A stretch of 26,456 bases of DNA from JABIBT01 sp964481835 (GCA_964481835.1 CAYZTT010000010.1:1-26456); one strand, 5' to 3'. Shown: positions 15,911-25,097, counted from the stretch's first letter. The notes: generated by a model from the letters alone, not told the origin. A program made the numbers and translations.

Positions 15911-18900
15911 CTATTTCTTGCCTTTTTGCTTTTTAATGTCCATCATGGCTATTTGCTCTTCTACCTCTGATAATCTGGTAGAATAGGACTTTAGCATGTT
16001 TTCGTATACTCTTGTTTCGAACTTTCCTTTTGTAATATAATCAGTTTGAGTTTGAGCCATAACTGCCATTAGTTTTACTCTTTCTTCTTTTAGTTTTTTG
16101 GATTTGGATTTTAATTTGTATAGATTTTCTCTTTTATTTTCGTATTTTATCTTAGACTCTATGACTTTGTTTAGTCTCTCTTCGTACTGAGTCATTGCGT
16201 CTCCATATTCTTTCATAGACATCTTTGCTTTTTCAAATACTTCGACTTGTATGGCTTTCATCAGTTCAACAAGCAGGTTTTGTTCTTCTATTGTTTTCCT
16301 GATTTTTCTGTTTAGCAATCGATGTCTTGTGAATAACGAAGTCCCAACGATGAAGAAGATAAATGCTCCCGTCCCTGCAGCAGTTTCTTTTTTATTTGAT
16401 TTCATTGAATACATGATTTCTTTTACATATTTTCCACCTGTTTCGATTGCTAAAGTTAAGAGACATTCATTTACTCTGTCTAGGGCATTCTTGTAGTCTC
16501 CCCTTTCGAAAGCAGTTGAGGCAAGTTTGTGAAGTCTTTTTGATTCTGTTACATCTATCCCTTTTAGGTCTGCTAGTTGGATTTGTTCCTCAATGGATAG
16601 TATCCCTGTGTTTGCTTCTATTGCATTATCGTGGATTTCTTTTATTTGTTCGTAAAGCTCTTTTACTTCTTTGAATAGAGCTTCTTGGTAGTTGTCAATT
16701 AAGCTTGCAACTAATATTTCTATTTCTTCTGTGTGAAAATTACTTTGTTGCATTTCTTCGAGATAAGATTCTGCTAATTCTTTGTATTCTGTTGCATCTT
16801 CTCTCGAGACTTCTCGTAGGTAGAGTAGGATTTTTTTGTTGTATGTCAGGGGAATTATGTTTGTTTCATTCTTCTTTACATCTCCAGTTATTGTAAACTC
16901 TAGTTCGTATTCTCCTCTTGTAAAATAACCTGGAGCAGTGATTCTTACTGTTATGTTTCTTTCTTCCCCTATTCTTAGCCTTCTAATATGGTTTGGGAAG
17001 TAGTGTATGTATTGTTTTGTAAATCCCTCTAATGCTAAATCTATTTTTTCTAATAATGCATCTTCATAAGGGTTTGCTAGGACGAATGTAAATTCTCCAC
17101 CCTCTCCCCGAGTTATTTCAAATATCTCTGTGGAGCTGAATAGTCTGGAGGACTCTTCATCATCTAGTCCAGCACTTCCTCCGCCTCCTCCGCCTCCACC
17201 TGCACCTGCACCTGCACCAGATCCACTATCTTCTACAATAGGGTTCACTACATCAACTGCTTGTGTTGCATTGTTTGTTTGGTTTGTATTGTTAGCCGTG
17301 GGGGTTACATTAATATATTGAGTTCCTGTCGTGGCCCCCGCCGCTATATCTACCAAAATCCCATGATATTCGTAATCGTTGGCGGCGAGTGATGCAATAG
17401 AGTATGTTAGTGATTCGTCCGTGGACCATCCTTCAGGCAAAGTAATTGTATTGTTAATTCCTGTTGCAGTCTCATTTCCTAGATTTTTTATTTTTATGGT
17501 GAAATTTTTGTCTGTTGCTCCTAGTAAAACAGATGAGCTGTATGTAGAGAATGAATCCCACACATATGGCCCAGATTGATAGGCAACAACCGATCCGGAG
17601 GTTGTGTTTGTTGGTGGATCGGCAGTTGTGTTATCGTGGGTAACTGTTATTGTTAATGAATACTCTCCTATGTCTACAGGAAATATGGCAGTCACGTTTA
17701 GTGTCGTTGAATTTCTTGGCCCCAATCCGAAGGAATATGGTTCTAAGGAGTCGTTATAATATATCCAGGCATCTCTTGTTGAAGTAACTGTAAAGTTTGC
17801 ATCATAATCTGCGGTATTATTGATTGTTAGGTTGAGTACCCCTATTGTTGCACCTATTAGCCCTGAAACTGCTTCGAATGTTGTTGGGTTTAGTGTCCAA
17901 GAAAGATCATAATCTACAAGTATTGTTGATTCTCCGCTTGTGTATGTATTTCCTGCAGAATCTGTTGCGTTTACTCTATATGTGTAGTTTCCATCTGTTG
18001 CGGCCGTAAAATTTCCCCGATAGTAATCTGTTGAATAGTTTGCCATTGGTGTTTCATTCCAGGTCAAATCTGATGGGCCCTTAAATTGCAGAGTTGCAGT
18101 GCTTAGTTGAATTTTATCTGATACGTTGGCAGTTATATTTACTAGAACTCCAGGATCTAGTGCATCTGAATCGGAAGGTGAGTTTGTTATGTTTGTTATG
18201 TTTGGAGCTAGAACATCGGTCACTGTGAAGGATATTGAAGGGGTTACATTCCAATTATTTCCTATGTCTTTTGCGTAAAATTTACAATAAGCGTTAGTAC
18301 CTTGTAAATCTGAATAAGGTATTGTATAGTTTATGTCCGTTGAGCTGCCTGAAACTGTGACTGTATGGTTTGTTGCCGTTCCTGTTGCGTTTGTTTCTAC
18401 TCTTCCTTCTTTAAATCTTAGATCATCTGTCCAAGAAGAATGACATAATAAACTTTGATTGTCATTTGGAGTTGTCGGAGTATTATTGTAGTTTGTGTAT
18501 CCTGGGCTTGCGGTATCTCCATATGTTATGTTGGCAACTGTTGAATTTATTGGATTGTGGATTGAGAGATAAGTATCGTTCATTACCCTATAGCCATCTT
18601 CCCCATCCCAGAATATTCTTGCTATCTTGGTTGTATAGACTGAGCCTGCTGAAATGGATTCTGGAGATGAAACCCAGTATCTTTTGTAGAACTCATAGGA
18701 TGCCTGATCGTAAAAGTAGATTTTTGGATCGCTTACCAATGTTGAGGAATCGTTTAGGAATATGTCTCCTACCGCTGTTTTTGAATCATTATTGTACAGA
18801 CCCATCCAGATTATAGTAGTATTTAGGTTTGTGAAATCTGGCCCGTTTCCGGTAGTTACATTGTAGTTGTCAAAGGATCCATTTTTGAATCCCCATGCGA

Positions 18901-21900
18901 CTTTATCAAATTCTCCGTCTGTATAGGCCAAGAAATAATCTATGAGGTTTTCTAGATTGTATGCTGAAGTTACGTTAAGCTGAGTTTCGTAAAGGAGATA
19001 GTTGTTTTTTGCATAGACATAGTATGTTTGGTTAAATGGCAAATCTGTATTTTGTGTTCCATCAGATTGTGAGAGATATCCATACACCGTAAATTTGTTT
19101 AGTATTGGTCCAGAATATTCTAAGCTCCTTGCTGGGCTGGCATCATTTTGTGCAGAATATGAATCTAAGGTTATTGTTAATGCAGAGGGGGAAGATTGCA
19201 TTGGATCTTGGCCGGCCAGATCTAATGATGTTCCTTGCTCTGTCCATGCCGCATCTATTAGTGCTCCATCGTCTGCATCGGTTCTTACTCTAAAGAAACT
19301 GTTATTGAAGAATCTATAGTTACTTGTTGTTGTATATGTACTTAGATCTGTGTTGTAAGATGCATTTCCATTTCCGACGTCATTATAGCTTACGTAGTAT
19401 GTTCTGTTTTCTCCTTGGCCTAGTGAGGCTAGCCAGACAACATTGGCTTTTGATGTTGTTTCGTTTGTTTCAGTGTAATTGTATATTTGAGAGGGAATTT
19501 CAGTGAAAACAGACCCATTGTAGGACAATACTCTTACTGCAGTGACATTTATGGTTTCTGTAAAGTTCACTACTACATCAACAGGGAAGAAATATCTCTC
19601 CATGGTGTTTGGCTCTGAGATGTTAACTTCCTTTGAATAAACGAAAATATTTGATGAGTTGTCTGTATATTTGTTTGTCCAGTCCGTCCCTTTGTAGTGT
19701 GAATATCTAAAGGTTTCCGATTTTGTTGAATTTGCGAGGATTGTTGTATTGTAGAACCCTCCCGTCCCATTTATTGTATAAGAAGTGTAGTATGTTGTTC
19801 CATTCTCACTAATCATTTGATCTTGGTTTATTACTGTGTTTTGTCCAGAGTCAACTACAATAATCTTTGGATAGCCATCATAAGCATTATGTACCTCTGC
19901 CTTTAGTAATGAAGATTCGTTTTCAGAGAAAAATGATTTTGATCTATTATTTGCTTTGAATGTTTTAAACCAGATTATTTGAGGCCTTATTCCAAATCCA
20001 GCATCCGTATCGTTTATGTAATTATATCCAGTAGTGTTGTAAGCTAGAGCAGTTATGTTAAAATCTCCCCCCAAGTCCGAGGCATTTATTGTATAGTTGT
20101 ATTCCCATAGGTTTGGATCGCTATCTGTTCCGTTTACCATTGGGAATGTTAAGGAGGTTCCGTTTGAGAATGTTATTGTCACGTTTGTAGCGGTAATTAG
20201 ATCTGTTCTTCTAGTTTCGTTTGCCCTAATTTTTATAGTATCTGCTGCCTTGTATGTTTGTGCAGTGGGGAAATCGGCTAGTATTGTTATTAGCGGCCAG
20301 TCTTGCATAGTTATGTATATCATTTTACTGGAAGTCATGTTTTCTTCTCCCGATCCTGAGAAGTGATCTGCCTCCGTTGCTTGGAAGGTATGGTTATTGT
20401 AGTATGTCTTAGCTAGAACATCATTAGATTGCCTTATCCCTACATATTCTCTTAATGGTATCGGGGCCGTTAGTCCATCTGCTCCAGTCGTCCTATTATC
20501 AACTAGTGTAGATTCATTATCATAGGCAAGAACTGTTGCATTTGCTACTTGGCCATTTGTGTTTGTGACATTTACAGTTCCATACCATAGTCTTTCTACT
20601 GTACTGAAGGCATCTCTGATGTAGATGGCAGCATCATCATAGGTGGAATTTAAGAAGTATACATATGCATTTGTTCCTGAAAGTCCTTGAACCCTATAAT
20701 CATCCCCAGATGCAGATGTAGATATATTATTACTTACAAAATCTGTTTGCCTCATTTGACAATAAAGACAATATATTCCAGTGTAGGTATTTTGGAAGGT
20801 ATTGTGGCTAAATGTATTATTATGGCCCGTATCCAATCTAACTCCTGGCCCTCCAGTATTGTTTATGAGATTGTCCGTAAAGTTGTTGTTATGTGCATCT
20901 TCTATGTCTATTCCATTGTCTGTGTCCCATCCAGCCGCGGAACCTGCAGATATATTATTGCCCGTGAAGGTATTATTATTAGCATCCGTGAGGTATATTC
21001 CTCGATAATGGAAGCTGTTTATAGAGTTATTAACAAATCTGTTTCTTGTGGAGGCACCATAAAGGTAGGCCCCGTAATAGTTCCCATTTCCTAATGCCCC
21101 CCATGCATTATTTGAGGTGAAATTTACATCTTCTGTCCCTCCCCATATCAAGAATGCAGTGGCGGTTCCGTTTACAATATTATTATAGACTAATCCCCCA
21201 TCAATATCATTCATTCCGATGGCGTTATCATTAGAGGTTCCAGAAATAATAGTATTGTTTATTATAGTGGCATTTATTCCTGTTGTCATGTAGATTCCAT
21301 ATCCATTGTTTGCATTAATGGTATTATTAATCAGCCTTGTGTTTGTATGCGCACTTGTTGCGTATAAACCACTTGTTCCCCCATTAATTGTATTATTTAT
21401 GAATGTATTATCTGCAGAGGTTGTAGTTAGTAGGTAGACTGCAATTCCTGCGGTTGAAGTGAGATTATTATTTTCAATGTGATTATTGTTAGAATCTGCT
21501 TCTAGTCTTAAGGCTTCATCTTCTGAAGTTATGTTGTTTTTTGTTATGTTGTTTCCTCCAGAGGTGGTGAGGGCCCTTATACCAAATCTGTTGGATCCTG
21601 TGGCAGTAGTTTGTATATGGTTATTGTAGAATAGATTGCTCCCACAGTGATCGTTCAGGTAGATTGCATAGGCTCCAGTGGAAGTCATTGTGTTGTTTAT
21701 GAAAGTGTTATCTTGGGAGTAGGCGGTTGCGTAAATACTATATGTGGTTGCAGAAAAATTATTGTTTACGAATCTATTGTTTTGGGCGTAGTCAGTCATG
21801 TATATTCCATAATTTGTTCCAGAAACTACTTGGTTGTTGGTAAAATTATTTCTATAAGAATATGTTGCCATGTATATTCCATTTCCAGAGGTTATGTTAT

Positions 21901-23992
21901 TGCCATCTACAATATTATCATCTGAATTGGAATATAGGTACATTCCATAAGAGGTGCCAGAGGTTATATTGTTGCCAGATATATTTGAATCATCGGTATT
22001 ATAGAAAAGAGCCGCAATGTTTGTATCTGAGTATACCACATTATCCCTGAAGGTTAGATTTTCTCCTTCTCTGTTCATACTAAATCCTCTGTCCCCAGTT
22101 GATCCCCCTCCAATAAACCGGTTATTTATGAATGTGGAATTATAGAAATATCCTGCTTGAAATCCATAATCGTTAGTTGTAGAGCCTCCAGTGAAGTTTG
22201 AGTTTAAAACTGTCCAATTGATATTTACTGGCGTGCTTGTATACCAGGCATACATCCCGTACTCATTTACCCCAGAAAAAGAGGAATTTTCTATACGCAT
22301 ATTTTCGACCGAATAAGTTAATGCCCCATCATAGTATCCACTCAATAAATGAGAGTTTTCAATTATAATGTCATCCGAATTTACTCCAACATACAAATTT
22401 CTTGCAAATTGTTGGATTGTACAGTTTTTTAAAGTTAAATTATCGTAGGCTGCATTGTTTATTATTACTCCATATCCAGAGGCGTCGGCATCTCCGTCAA
22501 TTGTATGGCCTTGACAATCTAAGGTTACATTTGTTGCCCCTATTGTGAAACATGTCCCATCATCATCAGTAATATCTGAGTCTAAGGCATAGTATTCATT
22601 TGCCGTATTTAGTGTTTGACACGTAGATATTGTTGCTAGATTGTGAGCATGGGCAATTACACCTCCAAAGTTAAATTCTAGGTGGTGTCTGCCAGGAGTT
22701 AGAACCTTACTTACTTCCATCCCGGTTTCATTATCACATTGGTAGTTATTTAGGATGATTGAATTATCTTCAAATTCATATTCTAATGAATTTCCCCCGC
22801 ATCTGACATCTAATAATTCTAGGTCTTCATCAAAAAATGTTCCGTTAATTCCGGTTATTGTTAGATTTGCAGTTCCAGTGGTATTAAAGTAGACTGTCCA
22901 GTTTCCTCCGACTGTTGGATATGATTGTATGTTTAGTATTGAAATTTCTACTTCAAAGACTTCTTCTGAGAGGGAGGGAGTAATCCACTCTATGTAATCT
23001 ATTAAGCCATCTTCATCTTCATCATAGGCGACGAAATCCACGCTTTCTCTGCCTTTTTCGGTTATGTGGTACAGGTTAATTGCATTTTGAGGGGTGTTGT
23101 TAATATATGTGTAAGTTAGAATGTTTTCATAGTGTTCTTCAGATGAAACTATGATTTGTTTTCTCCATTCCGTTATTTGTTTTTCTCTTGTTGTTGGCCC
23201 GGGCATGTAGTATTCTAAGATTGCTCCTTTTAGTGGACCTTTGATATCTATTGTTTGTTCGTCCGATTCTTCAACCTTTTCTTCATGAACTGCGTAACCT
23301 GTAAATTTAAATAAGTTTAGGAAAAAGTTTCCAGTGATTAAGTTATGTTCTTTTTTTTCATCTATTATTTTTGTTACAGAAACGTTTTCAGCTTTTTTTG
23401 GTATTTTGACTTCTAAGGAGCTTGTTGTTTTTTCAAGCTCTACTTTCTTTTCCCATTTTACTGGTTGGTTGATTATTACATCATAATATAATTCGGTTAT
23501 GTTTTGGCCAGGGATTATTGTTTGGTTAATTTCTTGAGTTTCGTTAATCTCTATTGTTGTATTTTCTTCAGGAGTTTCGTTAACCTCTATTTCTGGTTCA
23601 AGTTCTGGAGTTGTTTCGTTTTCTTCAGTTGTGTTTGTTTCTGTTTCGTTTATTTCTATTGTTTCATTAATTTCAATTTCTGGTTCTTCAGAAGTTTCAT
23701 TGTCTTCTTGTGTTTCATTAAGCTCGGGTTTTATTATCTCTTCATCTAATGGTGGCTCTTCCACCGGATCTTCAGGAATCTCTTCGACTTCAGTTTCCTC
23801 TTGTTCTTGAGGTTCCTCTGGTTCTAAGTCTTCCTCAATTACTTCTGATTCTTGGGCTGTGTCAGAAATAGTTAGATCTTGTGTTACAAATCCGGTGAAG
23901 GAGAATCCAACCAATAGACTTAATGAAAAAAGTAAAAACATGAAGAAAAATATATGTAGAAAGTGCGGATGTTTTCTGTGGGTTATCCCCAA
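15911..23992 (-). CDS. Giant surface beta-helix protein with cytoplasmic coiled-coil tail
   Basis: This protein of 2693 aa is exported and membrane-anchored. It has an N-terminal signal (MGITHRKHPHF, then a long hydrophobic run to about 33), an acidic Glu/Pro/NET-rich stalk (45-190), an IDYIEWITPSLS module (about 330), a NosD-like right-handed beta-helix (about 450-1100, repeats with NNxFxNN and YGIYM), Ig-like and beta-sandwich domains (about 1240-2240, one NEW3-like), and a poly-Gly/Ala hinge (about 2254-2274). A helical TPR-like region (2390-2535), one TM (about 2543-2560) and a cytoplasmic coiled coil with two DxxxKxK-type hairpins follow. Dozens of N-x-S/T sequons point to heavy N-glycosylation. 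The start is a TTG that keeps Arg-Lys before the hydrophobic core; an ATG at 23941 is the alternative. Adhesion or surface recognition is inferred from beta-helix architecture. It is the first large gene of the operon. Confidence 0.85.
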   Translation of the reverse strand: MGITHRKHPHFLHIFFFMFLLFSLSLLVGFSFTGFVTQDLTISDTAQESEVIEEDLEPEEPQEQEETEVEEIPEDPVEEPPLDEEIIKPELNETQEDNETSEEPEIEINETIEINETETNTTEENETTPELEPEIEVNETPEENTTIEINETQEINQTIIPGQNITELYYDVIINQPVKWEKKVELEKTTSSLEVKIPKKAENVSVTKIIDEKKEHNLITGNFFLNLFKFTGYAVHEEKVEESDEQTIDIKGPLKGAILEYYMPGPTTREKQITEWRKQIIVSSEEHYENILTYTYINNTPQNAINLYHITEKGRESVDFVAYDEDEDGLIDYIEWITPSLSEEVFEVEISILNIQSYPTVGGNWTVYFNTTGTANLTITGINGTFFDEDLELLDVRCGGNSLEYEFEDNSIILNNYQCDNETGMEVSKVLTPGRHHLEFNFGGVIAHAHNLATISTCQTLNTANEYYALDSDITDDDGTCFTIGATNVTLDCQGHTIDGDADASGYGVIINNAAYDNLTLKNCTIQQFARNLYVGVNSDDIIIENSHLLSGYYDGALTYSVENMRIENSSFSGVNEYGMYAWYTSTPVNINWTVLNSNFTGGSTTNDYGFQAGYFYNSTFINNRFIGGGSTGDRGFSMNREGENLTFRDNVVYSDTNIAALFYNTDDSNISGNNITSGTSYGMYLYSNSDDNIVDGNNITSGNGIYMATYSYRNNFTNNQVVSGTNYGIYMTDYAQNNRFVNNNFSATTYSIYATAYSQDNTFINNTMTSTGAYAIYLNDHCGSNLFYNNHIQTTATGSNRFGIRALTTSGGNNITKNNITSEDEALRLEADSNNNHIENNNLTSTAGIAVYLLTTTSADNTFINNTINGGTSGLYATSAHTNTRLINNTINANNGYGIYMTTGINATIINNTIISGTSNDNAIGMNDIDGGLVYNNIVNGTATAFLIWGGTEDVNFTSNNAWGALGNGNYYGAYLYGASTRNRFVNNSINSFHYRGIYLTDANNNTFTGNNISAGSAAGWDTDNGIDIEDAHNNNFTDNLINNTGGPGVRLDTGHNNTFSHNTFQNTYTGIYCLYCQMRQTDFVSNNISTSASGDDYRVQGLSGTNAYVYFLNSTYDDAAIYIRDAFSTVERLWYGTVNVTNTNGQVANATVLAYDNESTLVDNRTTGADGLTAPIPLREYVGIRQSNDVLAKTYYNNHTFQATEADHFSGSGEENMTSSKMIYITMQDWPLITILADFPTAQTYKAADTIKIRANETRRTDLITATNVTITFSNGTSLTFPMVNGTDSDPNLWEYNYTINASDLGGDFNITALAYNTTGYNYINDTDAGFGIRPQIIWFKTFKANNRSKSFFSENESSLLKAEVHNAYDGYPKIIVVDSGQNTVINQDQMISENGTTYYTSYTINGTGGFYNTTILANSTKSETFRYSHYKGTDWTNKYTDNSSNIFVYSKEVNISEPNTMERYFFPVDVVVNFTETINVTAVRVLSYNGSVFTEIPSQIYNYTETNETTSKANVVWLASLGQGENRTYYVSYNDVGNGNASYNTDLSTYTTTSNYRFFNNSFFRVRTDADDGALIDAAWTEQGTSLDLAGQDPMQSSPSALTITLDSYSAQNDASPARSLEYSGPILNKFTVYGYLSQSDGTQNTDLPFNQTYYVYAKNNYLLYETQLNVTSAYNLENLIDYFLAYTDGEFDKVAWGFKNGSFDNYNVTTGNGPDFTNLNTTIIWMGLYNNDSKTAVGDIFLNDSSTLVSDPKIYFYDQASYEFYKRYWVSSPESISAGSVYTTKIARIFWDGEDGYRVMNDTYLSIHNPINSTVANITYGDTASPGYTNYNNTPTTPNDNQSLLCHSSWTDDLRFKEGRVETNATGTATNHTVTVSGSSTDINYTIPYSDLQGTNAYCKFYAKDIGNNWNVTPSISFTVTDVLAPNITNITNSPSDSDALDPGVLVNITANVSDKIQLSTATLQFKGPSDLTWNETPMANYSTDYYRGNFTAATDGNYTYRVNATDSAGNTYTSGESTILVDYDLSWTLNPTTFEAVSGLIGATIGVLNLTINNTADYDANFTVTSTRDAWIYYNDSLEPYSFGLGPRNSTTLNVTAIFPVDIGEYSLTITVTHDNTTADPPTNTTSGSVVAYQSGPYVWDSFSTYSSSVLLGATDKNFTIKIKNLGNETATGINNTITLPEGWSTDESLTYSIASLAANDYEYHGILVDIAAGATTGTQYINVTPTANNTNQTNNATQAVDVVNPIVEDSGSGAGAGAGGGGGGGGSAGLDDEESSRLFSSTEIFEITRGEGGEFTFVLANPYEDALLEKIDLALEGFTKQYIHYFPNHIRRLRIGEERNITVRITAPGYFTRGEYELEFTITGDVKKNETNIIPLTYNKKILLYLREVSREDATEYKELAESYLEEMQQSNFHTEEIEILVASLIDNYQEALFKEVKELYEQIKEIHDNAIEANTGILSIEEQIQLADLKGIDVTESKRLHKLASTAFERGDYKNALDRVNECLLTLAIETGGKYVKEIMYSMKSNKKETAAGTGAFIFFIVGTSLFTRHRLLNRKIRKTIEEQNLLVELMKAIQVEVFEKAKMSMKEYGDAMTQYEERLNKVIESKIKYENKRENLYKLKSKSKKLKEERVKLMAVMAQTQTDYITKGKFETRVYENMLKSYSTRLSEVEEQIAMMDIKKQKGKK

Positions 23993-24114
23993 CTCTTTTT
24001 CTTTTTGTAAGGCTTTCCTGTAAGTTGATCCAGATAGATTGTTCTAGTTTTACCTGAATCTTCCCTGATTGTAGTGTAAAAGTAGTCTCTATTCTTAATC
24101 CTCTTTTTATGCAA
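23983..24114 (-). CDS. Small basic protein, 43 aa, overlapping the giant gene start
   Basis: A short frame starting at TTG encodes MHKKRIKNRDYFYTT, then IREDSGKTRTIYLD, a second Gly-Lys-Pro-Tyr segment and a Lys-rich end; the total is 43 aa. Support: a minus-strand TATA box (24153-24162) places a transcript start about 17 nt before the TTG; GGGGG (24123-24127) could act as a weak SD; the composition is protein-like (basic, with aromatic residues and GKxxTIYL). Its stop overlaps the TTG start of the giant gene by 10 nt, so translational coupling is possible. It could alternatively be a leader peptide or non-coding leader RNA. The family is not recognised. Confidence 0.5.
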   Translation of the reverse strand: MHKKRIKNRDYFYTTIREDSGKTRTIYLDQLTGKPYKKKKSWG

Positions 24115-24152
24115 TTACACAGCCCCCTTTTAGTAAGGAAATTGTGGGTTAA

Positions 24153-24162
24153 CATATATAAA
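24153..24162 (-). promoter_or_regulatory. TATA box for the small ORF / giant protein operon
   Basis: TTTATATATG on the minus strand lies just after the stop codon of the upstream 71-aa gene. It predicts a start near 24131 and hence a leader of about 140 nt before the giant gene. Confidence 0.5.
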
Positions 24163-24167
24163 TGTTT

Positions 24168-24383
24168 TTATTTAGAAACTATTTGAAACTTCTTATTTTT
24201 CTTGACTTTCTTTAGTTCATATGTTTTTATTTTGTTTTCCTCTGCGTATTTTTTTGCAGATTCTTCTGTTTTGAAAGTCTTTGGGCCTTTCTTTCTAGGT
24301 ATATTTTTGAGTTTAGCCCTATGTGGTAAATGGGTTCCTAGACCATGCTTCTTTTTTGCCCGCGTATGTATCTTTTTAACCAT
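24168..24383 (-). CDS. Small basic protein, 71 aa
   Basis: This is a highly basic soluble protein beginning MVKKIHTRAKKKHGLGTHLP, followed by an RKKGPKTFKTEESAKKYAEE helix and a Lys-rich end. The length, the charge and the RAKKKHGLGTHLPHRAKL segment suggest a ribosome- or nucleic-acid-associated protein. I cannot match it to a named ribosomal protein. It has its own TATA box (24409-24416), 29.5 nt from the ATG, and reads away from the divergent 83-aa gene. Its stop is followed within six bases by the promoter of the giant operon. Confidence 0.7.
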   Translation of the reverse strand: MVKKIHTRAKKKHGLGTHLPHRAKLKNIPRKKGPKTFKTEESAKKYAEENKIKTYELKKVKKNKKFQIVSK

Positions 24384-24408
24384 GCTGGAAAATTGTTAAT
24401 TTAGTGGA

Positions 24409-24416
24409 TTTATAAA
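24409..24416 (-). promoter_or_regulatory. TATA box for the 71-aa basic protein
   Basis: Palindromic TTTATAAA centred 29.5 nt upstream of the ATG on the minus strand, allowing a leader of at most a few nucleotides. Confidence 0.6.
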
Positions 24417-24465
24417 ACTAACTATTTGAGATTATATATCCCATTTCCACTGCGTATACCATAAT

Positions 24466-24475
24466 TTTATATAAA
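24466..24475 (+). promoter_or_regulatory. TATA box for the Cys/His-rich 83-aa gene
   Basis: TTTATATAAA is centred 26.5 nt upstream of the ATG at 24497 and is divergent from the neighbouring promoter. The transcript is leaderless. Confidence 0.6.
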
Positions 24476-24496
24476 CTTGTTCTCAGGTAAGATGTA

Positions 24497-24748
24497 ATGG
24501 TAAAGAAGAAAGGATGGTTAATGAATATCAAGGATAAGATTGAGATTAGTAAAACAAGATGTTGTCCACCACATTATTTGCCCCATAAATTTCCGGCTGG
24601 TAAGAAAATTTGTAATGAAAAATGCCATATCCATAGGGCCAGATGGAGGATGATTCACCATGCTTTTTTCTGTAAACATCTAAAATGTCCAAATTATTGT
24701 TTTATGATGAAAAGGAATGAAGAATATTTGAAGAAAAACGAAGATTAG
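24497..24748 (+). CDS. Small Cys/His-rich protein, 83 aa
   Basis: The family is not recognised. After MVKKKGWLMNIKDKIEISK come TRCCPPHYLPHKFPAG, KKICNEKCHIHRARW and HHAFFCKHLKCPNYC. That is seven Cys residues plus many His and Arg. CNEKC and CKHLKC-PNYC look like zinc-binding knuckles, so a small zinc-stabilised protein that could bind RNA or DNA is inferred. An internal Met (residue 9) is an alternative start, but the TATA box points to the first. It ends two bases before the convergent zinc-ribbon gene's stop. Confidence 0.65.
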   Translation: MVKKKGWLMNIKDKIEISKTRCCPPHYLPHKFPAGKKICNEKCHIHRARWRMIHHAFFCKHLKCPNYCFMMKRNEEYLKKNED

Positions 24749-24749
24749 A

Positions 24750-25097
24750 TTATTCTATTTGTAATGCTGTCATTATCTTGTTAAGCTTTTCGTTAATTAT
24801 ATCGAGATCTCTGTTTGAAGACTTATTAGGGCCAGATTTATCATTTTTTCCAAAACATTCTCGGCAATATACTGGCTTTGATGAGGTTGGTTTGAATGGA
24901 ACCTCGCATGTAATTCCGCAAGAAGAGCAGGTAACTTCAGTCATCTCTATTTCGGACTTATTTCTGCCATGCCCCCTAAGAGAATCTCTCTTTCTAGGAC
25001 GATCTTCTGACCTATTTCTATTACTCCGTTTAGAAAAGGTGTTTTTGGGTCCTTTGTTACGGCTTGGTCCATCACGTTCGTATCTTACCACGGACAT
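24750..25097 (-). CDS. Zinc-ribbon protein with basic disordered N-terminus
   Basis: The protein is 115 aa from the preferred ATG (MSVVRYERDGPSRNKG). That start lies about 22 nt after a minus-strand TATA (25115-25122), whereas a longer frame from 25154 begins upstream of the promoter. A disordered Arg/Ser/Asn/Asp-rich part (about 5-50) precedes EMTEVTCSSCGITCEVPFKP and KPVYCRECFGK. The CxxC ... CxxC pair, with the conserved xCEVPFKPxxxxPVYC, is the small zinc-ribbon widely seen in DPANN archaea and CPR bacteria. A short coiled coil (DLDIINEKLNKIMTAL) ends it. RNA binding is likely but unproven. Confidence 0.75.
   Translation of the reverse strand: MSVVRYERDGPSRNKGPKNTFSKRSNRNRSEDRPRKRDSLRGHGRNKSEIEMTEVTCSSCGITCEVPFKPTSSKPVYCRECFGKNDKSGPNKSSNRDLDIINEKLNKIMTALQIE

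Noticed and set aside
20687..21094. Several plus-strand frames of 60-140 aa opposite the giant gene
   Set aside because: They mirror the repetitive Asn/Thr/Ile codons of the beta-helix region and have no start signals; shadows of the real gene.
20700..22600. CRISPR-like regular repeats
   Set aside because: The periodicity comes from degenerate beta-helix coils in protein sequence; the DNA repeats are not identical and there are no spacers.
23862..24155. 97-aa minus-strand frame starting at an ATG at 24155
   Set aside because: Its ATG lies inside the TATA box that would drive it, and it runs through the well-supported giant gene in another frame.
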